From Colwellia psychrerythraea (GTDB lineage Bacteria; Pseudomonadota; Gammaproteobacteria; Enterobacterales; Alteromonadaceae), in contig NZ_JQED01000056.1 in the NCBI RefSeq assembly GCF_000764225.1, forward strand, positions 62,001 through 126,000: a stretch of DNA of 64,000 nucleotides, in the 5' to 3' direction. Below are positions 53,392 to 61,869 of this stretch, piece by piece. The notes below the pieces were generated by a model, which saw only the letters and a list, made by a program, of their open reading frames with translations, did not search any database and was not told the DNA's origin. The position numbers and the translations under genes are program-made. Numbering within the stretch: the first letter of the stretch is position 1; the number at the start of each line of letters is the position of its first letter.

Positions 53392-54858
53392 ATGCAGAAT
53401 TTAAATAAATCTAGAATTTTATTTGTAGACGATGAACCAGAAATCCTGCGTTCGTTACAGCGCATTACAAAAAAAATGGATGCTGTTATTTTAACTGCTT
53501 CTAATGGGCAAGATGCACTCAATATTATTAATGAGTGCCCTGTAGATGTCATTGTATCTGATTTCAATATGCCCAAAATGGATGGTAATGAACTATTAGA
53601 ACAGGTGGCTCAAATTTCACCTGAAACGGTACGTATGGTGTTAACAGGTCATGGCGATATGGAAATGATGGTTAACTTAATCAACAATGGCCATGTTTGG
53701 GGCTTCTTACAGAAACCCTGGGATAACTTCGACCTTATAATAAAGTTGAAGCAAGCACTGCAGTTACAACAGGTTTTGGCTGAACGAACGTTAATGCGAA
53801 GAACAATTGATCAGTACCAAAAATATCACAAATCTAGTTTTGAAGGATTTATTGGTGATTCAGTGGCGATGCAATTTGTTTATTCTTGTATCGAACAAAG
53901 CGCACCGAGTAACGCTTCTGTTTTTATTACAGGACCAAGTGGTGCAGGTAAAGAGGTTGCCGCACAAGCGATTCATCGACTGAGCAAAAGGAAAAATGGC
54001 CCTTTTATTGCCCTTAATTGTGCTGCGATTCCGTCAGAATTGATGGAGTCAGAAATATTTGGGCATATTAAAGGCGCATTCTCTGGCGCTGTTTCCAATA
54101 GAGATGGGGCTGCTTCTCTGGCCAACGGTGGTAGCCTTTTTCTTGATGAAATAGGTGAAATGGATATTGGTTTACAAGCTAAACTTTTACGCTTTATCCA
54201 AACGGGTTGTTTTCAAAAGGTTGGTAGTGGAAAAGAGGAAAAAGTGGATATTCGTTTTATTAGTGCAACGAATAGAGAGCCACAAATTGCCATTGCTGAA
54301 CATAAATTACGTGAAGATCTCTTTTATCGATTAAACGTTATTTCTATCGACTTACCGGCATTAAATGAACGAGATAATGATATTATTAAATTGGCGGAAC
54401 ACTTCTTAAGCCATTTTAGTGACCTTGAAGGTAAAGTGTTTGCCGGATTCTCTTCAGGGGCAGAGGCATTGATCAAGTCATATTCATGGCCAGGTAATGT
54501 TCGCCAGTTACAAAATATCATTCATAGTTCAACTGTTATGTCTGAAGGGCCACTCATTTCAGAGAAAATAATTGCTCAACAACTTGGAAGACAAAGTAAA
54601 CAAGTTGCACCAACGTTAAACTCTAATACACCAAGCGATACTTCGTTAGTAAATCAGAACAATCAACATACCAGTTCTCATCAGATTAACCATTCGCCGA
54701 CTTCAATTATTACCTTAGCGGAGGTAGAGAAACAGGCCATTGAACAGGCCATAGACTCATGCCAGGATAATATTGTTAAAGCAGCGAGTGAATTAGGCGT
54801 TAGTCCATCAACCTTGTATCGAAAAATACAACAATGGCAAACAACGCCAGCAGAATAA
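53392..54858 (+). CDS. Sigma-54-dependent response regulator (NtrC type)
   Basis: Transcription activator of 488 residues. Receiver 1-120 with D57 (VIVSDFNMPKMDG) and KPWDN; AAA+ domain with Walker A GPSGAGKE (180-188), the sigma-54 contact loop GAFSGA (228-233, Ser in place of the usual Thr), LFLDEIGEM Walker B, and FYRLNVISIDLPAL; Fis-type HTH at the end (AASELGVSPSTLYRKIQQW). Residues 405-440 are a Gln/Asn/Ser-rich linker. Between divergent halves of the polysaccharide locus, it is the probable master activator, comparable to VpsR/PrsR-type regulators. No kinase gene beside it. Confidence 0.9.
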   Translation: MQNLNKSRILFVDDEPEILRSLQRITKKMDAVILTASNGQDALNIINECPVDVIVSDFNMPKMDGNELLEQVAQISPETVRMVLTGHGDMEMMVNLINNGHVWGFLQKPWDNFDLIIKLKQALQLQQVLAERTLMRRTIDQYQKYHKSSFEGFIGDSVAMQFVYSCIEQSAPSNASVFITGPSGAGKEVAAQAIHRLSKRKNGPFIALNCAAIPSELMESEIFGHIKGAFSGAVSNRDGAASLANGGSLFLDEIGEMDIGLQAKLLRFIQTGCFQKVGSGKEEKVDIRFISATNREPQIAIAEHKLREDLFYRLNVISIDLPALNERDNDIIKLAEHFLSHFSDLEGKVFAGFSSGAEALIKSYSWPGNVRQLQNIIHSSTVMSEGPLISEKIIAQQLGRQSKQVAPTLNSNTPSDTSLVNQNNQHTSSHQINHSPTSIITLAEVEKQAIEQAIDSCQDNIVKAASELGVSPSTLYRKIQQWQTTPAE

Positions 54859-55032
54859 CAGTATTCTTATAATGCAAATAACTCCCGTAATTATTTTTAT
54901 CATGCAAATCGTTACGGTTTTTATCTTCTGTAAAAAATAAAATTATTATATATCAGTACTTTAAATAAAGTCACATCTTGGAATGAATCTTGAAACTACC
55001 TTGTTAATTAACAATGGTTCAGGAATATTCTA

Positions 55033-56298
55033 ATGCAGTGGCTACATTTATTTAAAATACAGTTACATTCAGTCATTGAACTTTTATCTAATACTCTTTG
55101 GTTACTCAGTGCGGAGCTTGTAGCTAAAATATCCCGTATATTCACTATTATTGTGTTGGCTGCTCAGTTATCTCCAATGTCCTATGGTACCGCCATGTTA
55201 GCATTAGCATTTCATGATGTTTTTGGCTTGTTGTTACGTGCTGGTGTGGGTAGCCAAATTATTAACTGTAAACCCTCTCAATTAGAAAGCTTTGCTAAAA
55301 ATGGCGTCATAATCCAATGGGGAATTTGCTTAACTATAGCGATAGGCCAATACAGCTCGGCAAGCTATCTTTCTTCACTTTACGACAACGATGAGATTAC
55401 TCTGTTATTGCAAACTATGGCTATCATTTATCTTTTGTATCCATGGGTTAGCATTAAAATATTTTTAATACAGCGTGAAAATAAAATGCGCTGGTACAGT
55501 ATTAGAAATGGGGTGTGCGTAATAATAGAGAATGTAACAATCGCGTTAGCTGCTTTATTTGGAGCTGACATTTTGTCAGTCGCTTTAGGTAAAATTGCTT
55601 TTTCACTCTTTTGGCTTTTATTGTTTTCATTTACACCCGTTAAATCATACGGGGTTGCTTGTAACCTCTCTATTATTCATCAAATGCTTCAAACCTCAGG
55701 GAAATTGTTTAATACCGAGTTTCTGCGGGGTATTCGATTACACGCAGATACTTTTATTGCAGGTAAGTTATTAACACCTGAGCTCTTTGGGTTTTACACC
55801 TTTGCGAAAAATGCGGGCGTAGGTTTAAGTCAGTCTATCAGTCAAGTCTATTTGGGGGCTTTGTTTCCGTATTTGTGCGATTTAGAGCGACAAGGTCAGC
55901 TATTAACGCAACAAAAAAAAATAATTGCACTCTCTTTAATCATTAGTTTGTTGTTTGTTATTCAAGCGCTGATAGCACCTTTCTATGTCCCTTTCTTATT
56001 TGACGAAAAGTGGTCTTCAGTGGTGCCTATCATCACAATATTATGTTTAGTCGCTCTGCCTAATTTGATGATAGATATTGTTTGTTGTTTGCAACGTGTC
56101 AATGAACAATATCATGGTGAGACAGTTACTCGCTTAATCTGTCTACTTGTAAGTCTCTTAACGCTGTTTTCCATAACTCCAAATGAACCTATGGAGTTCG
56201 CACTGGCGATCTTCTTTAGTAGTTTATTTTGTTTAGTGCCAATTTATTTAATGAAGCTTATAAAGCCCTTTGCTAGCAATTTTCGTACTGCCATTTGA
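55033..56298 (+). CDS. Wzx-like polysaccharide flippase
   Basis: Polytopic protein of 421 residues with about 12 hydrophobic segments; MATE/MOP superfamily pattern (LSAELVAKISRIFTIIVLA at the start, LRGIRLHADTFIAGKLLTP in the middle, LFGFYTFAKNAGVGLSQSI). It would flip lipid-linked repeat units across the inner membrane. The final residues do not overlap the following gene when that gene starts at 56312. Confidence 0.82.
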   Translation: MQWLHLFKIQLHSVIELLSNTLWLLSAELVAKISRIFTIIVLAAQLSPMSYGTAMLALAFHDVFGLLLRAGVGSQIINCKPSQLESFAKNGVIIQWGICLTIAIGQYSSASYLSSLYDNDEITLLLQTMAIIYLLYPWVSIKIFLIQRENKMRWYSIRNGVCVIIENVTIALAALFGADILSVALGKIAFSLFWLLLFSFTPVKSYGVACNLSIIHQMLQTSGKLFNTEFLRGIRLHADTFIAGKLLTPELFGFYTFAKNAGVGLSQSISQVYLGALFPYLCDLERQGQLLTQQKKIIALSLIISLLFVIQALIAPFYVPFLFDEKWSSVVPIITILCLVALPNLMIDIVCCLQRVNEQYHGETVTRLICLLVSLLTLFSITPNEPMEFALAIFFSSLFCLVPIYLMKLIKPFASNFRTAI

Positions 56299-56311
56299 TA
56301 GGAGAAAACAC

Positions 56312-57325
56312 ATGAATACTACTTCAATTCCAGTCGTCTCGGTCGTTATACCTATGTATAACGTTGAAAAATATATAGAACAAAGTATTAGCAGTGTCCT
56401 CGATCAAAGTTACCATCACTTTGAATTGATTCTTGTGGATGATGGCTGCTCAGATAATACACTGAACATAGTAAATAAATTTAGCGATCCCCGTATTAGT
56501 ATTATTCGACAAGCTAACAGAGGTTTATCGGGAGCTCGCAATACAGGTATAGAGGCTGCTAGAGGAATTTATATTGCCTTATTGGATGCAGATGATTATT
56601 GGGCAGCAGATAAGCTAGCTAAACATATTCAACATTTAAGTGCCAACCCCAAAGTAGGGATCAGTTATTGCCCGTCATTATTTATTGATGAGGAAGGTGC
56701 ACTTTTAGGCGTAGGTCAATTTCCTAAACTTAACAATATTACTAAACAGCATATTTTTTGCCGTAATCCTGTTGGCAATGGTTCCTCACCCGTCATTAGA
56801 AGATGTGTATTGTCAGAAATTGGCTATTTTGGGGTTGAAAAAGACAAATACCGAAAAATGTATTTTGATGAAAATTTAAGGCAGTCTGAAGATATTGAGC
56901 TTTGGACACGCATAGCTTTGAATACAAATTGGCAGTTTGAAGGCATTATTACGCCATTAACTTATTACCGAGTTAATGATTCCGGTCTTTCGGCAGATGT
57001 AAATAAACAGTTTGCAAGTTGGCAACATGCTGTCATGTTAAATAAAGCATCTCATCCAGCTTTTTTTAAACAGTTTTACAGCTTAGCAAAAGCGTATCAA
57101 TTAAGGTATCTAGCTAGAAGAGCAATACAGTCGAAGAGCAAGATCAATGCCTTTAAGCTTATTCACCAAGCTATTTATTGCAATTATCGAATTATGCTGC
57201 AAGAGCCTAATCGTACGGCCATGACTTTGTGTTGCGCCTGGATGAAATTTTTACCAAGTAAGTTATACAGCCGTATAGAGCGATATGCCATGTTGAATTT
57301 TGGTAATAGTTCAATCAAGTCGTAA
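56312..57325 (+). CDS. GT2-family glycosyltransferase
   Basis: 337-residue GT-A enzyme: VSVVIPMYNVEKYIEQSISS, LILVDDGCSDNTLNIV, RQANRGLSGARNTGIEAARG, and the DxD IALLDADDYW. Start ATG 56312 follows TAGGAG; an upstream in-frame ATG at 56270 would overlap the flippase and lacks a site. C-terminal 90 residues are basic and helical. Donor unknown. Confidence 0.9.
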   Translation: MNTTSIPVVSVVIPMYNVEKYIEQSISSVLDQSYHHFELILVDDGCSDNTLNIVNKFSDPRISIIRQANRGLSGARNTGIEAARGIYIALLDADDYWAADKLAKHIQHLSANPKVGISYCPSLFIDEEGALLGVGQFPKLNNITKQHIFCRNPVGNGSSPVIRRCVLSEIGYFGVEKDKYRKMYFDENLRQSEDIELWTRIALNTNWQFEGIITPLTYYRVNDSGLSADVNKQFASWQHAVMLNKASHPAFFKQFYSLAKAYQLRYLARRAIQSKSKINAFKLIHQAIYCNYRIMLQEPNRTAMTLCCAWMKFLPSKLYSRIERYAMLNFGNSSIKS

Positions 57326-57562
57326 TTAATAAACCTTATTATTCACAATAGGCGACCTTAACTGTTTTAAGGTTTGGTTTTACTTCTATCTAGGATGAAT
57401 TAACGCAGTTAACCGCCATAAATATTGTAGTGAGCGATGTAGAAATAAACGGCTATTTTCTAAACTTGGTACTGGCTGACCTTGCATATTGAAGAAGTTT
57501 TATCAGTAGTGCTAGCTAGTAAAATAGCTAAAAAGTAATCCAACGTAACATTCAGAGGCAAT

Positions 57563-57973
57563 ATGAATCGTATTAAAAAGTCAGCTAGAAGCTCAAGCCT
57601 TAAACAACTTTTTAGCGGTATGGAAAAGTCTGTTGCTGATAGTTTTACCTACGAACAGCGTAAAGCATTACAAAAAAGTATTACCACGCAGCATTGGCGC
57701 CAACACACGGTAGATTTTAGACCTACGTTAGCATTGCCTTTCATTCCTTGGAGTTTTTATCTTGTGTTTCTTGTTGGTGTAAACAAAAGAGGACTTTTAC
57801 CGGCAGAGCGCTGTATAGCTTTTACTATGGTTTTGTTCATTCTATTTATGATTGGTTTATTTGTTATTGGATGTACTTTTGTACTTATTTACCTACTCAA
57901 ATCCTGGTTAGGAATTGATTTATTTCCAAATGAGTCCTTAGGTGTCTGGGATAAATTCACAAGTTATTTTTAA
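57563..57973 (+). CDS. Small two-TM membrane protein of unknown function
   Basis: 136 residues: a basic/helical N-terminus (SLKQLFSGMEKSVADSFTYE), the stretch HTVDFRPTLALPFIPWSFYL, the charged VNKRGLLPAERC loop between two hydrophobic segments (about 68-84 and 95-122). Ribosome site GAGGCAAT. Position inside the polysaccharide locus hints at a role there. I do not recognise the family. Confidence 0.6.
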   Translation: MNRIKKSARSSSLKQLFSGMEKSVADSFTYEQRKALQKSITTQHWRQHTVDFRPTLALPFIPWSFYLVFLVGVNKRGLLPAERCIAFTMVLFILFMIGLFVIGCTFVLIYLLKSWLGIDLFPNESLGVWDKFTSYF

Positions 57974-58219
57974 ATTTATAGTTAATTAGACAATATTCAT
58001 ATACTTGGAAGGAATTATAATGGTTTTTTTCTGCTCTTCACTAGACATCATAAATGAAATATATTTGTGTTGTTTTTGCTTACTTTATTCTTTACAGAAA
58101 AGTTTTACTTTCACTAGTAACAGTTATATATATGAATACACGACTATAATTACCCAAACATATTGTACAATGTTTGTTTTTGAGCTCTAATTAGTTGGCC
58201 GATAACCAAGGAACAATCA

Positions 58220-59506
58220 ATGGAAAAAACTTCATTACTAATACTTGATGATGAAAAGGAAGTGTTAAATGCCTTGAATCGTGTTTTACGCAAACATTTT
58301 ACGTTGTATTTATTTACGGATGCTAATGAAGCTATTGGTTTTTACCAAGATAATCCTAATATTCCGTTAGTTCTTACTGATATGAGAATGCCTATTATGG
58401 ATGGGGCAACTTTCTTAGGGAAAATTATTGAAATTAACCCGCACTGTAAACGGTTTTTATTAACCGGCCATGCAGATATCAATTCAACTGTGATAGCTGT
58501 CAACGAAGGTAAAATATCTCACTACTTTTCAAAGCCTTGGGACAATGAAGAACTTGTAAGTAAACTGAAAAATGCGTATGAATTGTACGTTAATGAAAGA
58601 AAAACTAAGCAGTTATTGAAAGTTAATTTGGCTAAAAATGCAGAATTATCACTGATTAATAGCTCGCTTGAGTTAGAAACCAATAAGAATCAACAAAAAT
58701 TAAAGCTTATCTCTACTCGCGAAGCGAATAACTTTGGTCGCCTTAAAAAGACCTTTTCGACCTTCATTGATATTTATGCTGAAACGATTTGTTTGCACAA
58801 TCAAGATAGCTCGCGTCATAATTTCCGTATTGCTGCTCATGCCAGAATGATTGCAGAAAGGCACTCTTGTGACAAACTCACCACGTTTCAGATTTATATA
58901 GCTGGTTTATTATACGAAACAGGTAAGTTATCGCTTGAACAAACCTTGCTTAGCAAACCTTTTGATTCCATGACTCAGCAGGAAAAAAATCTATACAGTG
59001 GTTTTTATCAAAAAAGTTACGAACTACTTAAAAGAGTCGATGAACTTTCTTATGTTGCTGAGATAATTAAAAACATTCCAGTAAATTATAACGGGACTTC
59101 GGCTCCAGAGCACTTAGCAGAGGAAGAAATACCGCTAGGCTCACGTATTATTGCCATAGTTTCAATGTATGATAATTTAGTTAATGGACGGCAATCATCG
59201 GTTAAAACAACTACCGTTGGGGCTAAACACAGACTAAAAGAGTTGGCTAAAACGATGTTTGATCCAAGTTTAGTGAAACACTATTTAACCATATTGGAAG
59301 AGCACCCGAGTTCCAGTGAAGGTAAAGTCGATTACCTACTCAATTGCAGTGATTTACGAGAAGGCATGGAATTAACTAGGGACATTGTCAATGCTGATAA
59401 AAAGATCATGTTAACTAGAGAAACTAAACTAGAGCAGCACCATATTGATAGACTGCTCGATATTGAAAAGAGTCAAGGTGAGTTCTTTCTTATTTACGCC
59501 CGTTGA
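58220..59506 (+). CDS. Response regulator with degenerate HD-GYP domain
   Basis: 428 residues. Receiver 1-120 is intact (D54 in LVLTDMRMPIMDG, KPWDN). A coiled-coil linker (130-175) leads to an HD-GYP-shaped domain (about 185-360) whose metal ligands are gone: where HD is expected in LLHDIGK it reads LLYETGK, and the HHE/GYP region reads PVNYNGTSAPEHL. It therefore should not hydrolyse c-di-GMP, but may bind it or act by contact. The receiver is closely similar in style to that of the regulator at 53,392. Last gene of the polysaccharide locus. Confidence 0.85.
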   Translation: MEKTSLLILDDEKEVLNALNRVLRKHFTLYLFTDANEAIGFYQDNPNIPLVLTDMRMPIMDGATFLGKIIEINPHCKRFLLTGHADINSTVIAVNEGKISHYFSKPWDNEELVSKLKNAYELYVNERKTKQLLKVNLAKNAELSLINSSLELETNKNQQKLKLISTREANNFGRLKKTFSTFIDIYAETICLHNQDSSRHNFRIAAHARMIAERHSCDKLTTFQIYIAGLLYETGKLSLEQTLLSKPFDSMTQQEKNLYSGFYQKSYELLKRVDELSYVAEIIKNIPVNYNGTSAPEHLAEEEIPLGSRIIAIVSMYDNLVNGRQSSVKTTTVGAKHRLKELAKTMFDPSLVKHYLTILEEHPSSSEGKVDYLLNCSDLREGMELTRDIVNADKKIMLTRETKLEQHHIDRLLDIEKSQGEFFLIYAR

Positions 59507-59603
59507 TATGTTGTAATGTGGAAATAAAAAGGCCTTTATTAACGGGATTTGAACACGAAATATACGTAAGAAGCGCGATAACTGAATAACCCCCATATTT
59601 CGA

Positions 59604-59629
59604 TAAGAGTATTAAGCAATATACTCTTA
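59604..59629. repeat. Hairpin upstream of glnS
   Basis: TAAGAGTAT / ATACTCTTA, 9 bp with an 8-nt loop, ahead of the glnS -10 box; may end transcripts from upstream. Confidence 0.4.
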
Positions 59630-59657
59630 TCTAACGCTATTCTCCCCCGTAAACACT

Positions 59658-59666
59658 TGCTATAAT
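59658..59666 (+). promoter_or_regulatory. Extended -10 promoter of glnS
   Basis: TGCTATAAT, an extended -10 about 104 bp before the start codon. Confidence 0.55.
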
Positions 59667-59769
59667 GCCCCATATCTTTGTGCGTAAAGCGCACTTTATA
59701 CCAAGCTTCATACCAATTGGCATCATAAGCTGAGCCAATTGTATTAGGTTATTTCAGAGGTTTATTTTC

Positions 59770-61440
59770 ATGTCGGATACCGAAAACCGCCCAACAAACT
59801 TTATTCGTAATATCATTGATGCCGATTTAGAGAGTGGTAAACACAAAAGTGTACAAACCCGTTTTCCACCTGAGCCAAATGGCTTTTTACATATTGGTCA
59901 TGCAAAAGCTATTTGCTTAAATTTTGGTATTGCTCAAGATTATAAAGGCTTATGTAATTTACGTTTTGATGATACCAACCCTGAAAAAGAAGATATTGAT
60001 TATGTTCATGCTATCCAAAAAGATGTGAAATGGTTAGGTTTTGAGTGGGCTGGGGATATTCATTATTCTTCAAATTACTTTGATCAACTACACGGTTTTG
60101 CCGTTGAACTTATTGAAAAAGGTTTAGCTTATGTTTGTTTCCTAAATGCGGAAGAAACTCGAGAATATCGCGGTACTTTGAATAAGCCAGGTAAAAATAG
60201 CCCATACCGTGATACGTCTGTTGAAGAAAATTTAGCTTTATTTACTAAGATGAAAAATGGTGAATTTGAAGAAGGTGTTTGTGCCTTGCGCGCGAAAATA
60301 GACATGACTTCAAGCTTTATGTGTATGCGTGATCCAATTATTTATCGTGTGCGCTTTGCTCATCACCACCAAACAGGGGATAAGTGGTGTATTTATCCTA
60401 TGTATGACTTTACCCATTGTTTATCTGATGCATTAGAAGGTATAACTCACTCTATTTGTACGTTAGAGTTTCAAGATAACCGACGTTTATACGATTGGGT
60501 CATTGAAAACGTTTCTGTGCCAAGTACTCCTCATCAATATGAGTTTTCGCGCTTGAATCTTGAGTACACGCTAATGAGTAAGCGAAAGCTAAATACTCTG
60601 GTAGAAGATAAGTTAGTGGATGGATGGGATGATCCGCGTATGCCAACCATTGCTGCATTTCGTCGACGTGGTTATACCCCGGCTTCAATGCGCGAATTTG
60701 CTAAGCGAATCGGAGTGACCAAAATGGAAAACACTATTGAAATGAGTGTGTTAGAAGCTTGTATTCGCGAAGACTTAAATGATAATGCTCCACGTGCTAT
60801 GGCAGTTTTAGATCCGATTAAATTGGTGATAGAAAATTACCCAGCAGATAAAAATGAAGATCTTGTTGTCAAAAATCATCCAAGTGATGATGAGCAAGGA
60901 ACGCGTATTGTGCCATTTTCTAAAGAACTTTATATTGAAGCAGAAGACTTTAGAGAAGAAGCTAACAAAAAATATAAGCGATTAGTCATTGATAAAGCTG
61001 TTCGTTTACGTGGTGCATACGTGGTTACCGCTACTCGCTGCGACAAAGATGAACAGGGTAATGTTACAACCGTATATTGTAATTATAATGAAGATACCTT
61101 GGGTAAAAACCCGACCGATGGCACTAAACCTAAAGGTGTTATACATTGGGTTGATGCTCATAAATCATTAGATGCAACTGTACGTTTATATGATCGTTTA
61201 TTTACTGTGCCAAACCCAGCAGCAGCTGAAGATTTTCATTCTGTCATTAATCCAGAATCTTTAGTGACTATTGCGGGTGCTAAAGTTGAGCCAGCATTAG
61301 CAGAGGCAAAAGCTGAATCTGCTTATCAATTTGAACGTCAAGGTTACTTTTGCTTAGATAATGATATTAAAGAGCCTGGAGCATTAGTCTTCAACCGTAC
61401 AGTTGGTCTGCGAGATACTTGGGCTAAAATGGGGCAGTAG
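59770..61440 (+). CDS. glnS: Glutaminyl-tRNA synthetase
   Basis: Class I synthetase charging tRNA-Gln; 556 residues, as in E. coli. HIGH-type motif PPEPNGFLHIGHAKA, the KMSKS-equivalent LMSKRKLNTLV, and DPRMPTIAAFRRRGYTP. Two beta-barrel anticodon-binding domains form the C-terminal third. Monocistronic with its own promoter and strong terminator. Confidence 0.97.
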   Translation: MSDTENRPTNFIRNIIDADLESGKHKSVQTRFPPEPNGFLHIGHAKAICLNFGIAQDYKGLCNLRFDDTNPEKEDIDYVHAIQKDVKWLGFEWAGDIHYSSNYFDQLHGFAVELIEKGLAYVCFLNAEETREYRGTLNKPGKNSPYRDTSVEENLALFTKMKNGEFEEGVCALRAKIDMTSSFMCMRDPIIYRVRFAHHHQTGDKWCIYPMYDFTHCLSDALEGITHSICTLEFQDNRRLYDWVIENVSVPSTPHQYEFSRLNLEYTLMSKRKLNTLVEDKLVDGWDDPRMPTIAAFRRRGYTPASMREFAKRIGVTKMENTIEMSVLEACIREDLNDNAPRAMAVLDPIKLVIENYPADKNEDLVVKNHPSDDEQGTRIVPFSKELYIEAEDFREEANKKYKRLVIDKAVRLRGAYVVTATRCDKDEQGNVTTVYCNYNEDTLGKNPTDGTKPKGVIHWVDAHKSLDATVRLYDRLFTVPNPAAAEDFHSVINPESLVTIAGAKVEPALAEAKAESAYQFERQGYFCLDNDIKEPGALVFNRTVGLRDTWAKMGQ

Positions 61441-61869
61441 CCTAGTAATAAATTAGCGAAAGATGCAGTTAATACATTAACATTTTGCATTGTATGTTCG
61501 TGAAAAAGCCAATGGCGAGTTAATTAAACTTACCATTGGCTTTTTTTTTACTAAATCAGTTAGCTTTAGGTGAATATCAATCGGATTAATTTATTGGTCA
61601 GCTAAGAGTTCTATTAGCGGTCTTAGCGTAAAGAAAGTAAGTTAACTATAGTTACTCTATATTTCATTTATTTTTTGAAGTTTTCAATGTGATAATGAAC
61701 TGCCAGAGGGCTATTTTTAAAAAGCTTACATGCAGCGTTATCGATTTTGACTAGAGAATAACTATTATCTTTAATCCATACCTTGCCTCTAGGTTTTTAA
61801 TTCTCGCTAAGTGATTAATAAATTAGTACGATTGGTATAACTCATCCAAAATTAGCTCGGGCATATTTA
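61441..61869. other. Intergenic with glnS terminator
   Basis: Apart from the terminator at 61504-61549 nothing recognisable. Confidence 0.5.
61504..61549 (+). terminator. Terminator of glnS
   Basis: AAAAGCCAATGG / CCATTGGCTTTT, 12 perfect pairs, followed by a run of Ts. Confidence 0.9.

Noticed and set aside
58020..58190. 57-codon frame after AAGGA, hydrophobic and Cys-rich
   Set aside because: Good ribosome site but low-complexity content, no family and no conserved pattern; probably chance in AT-rich DNA.
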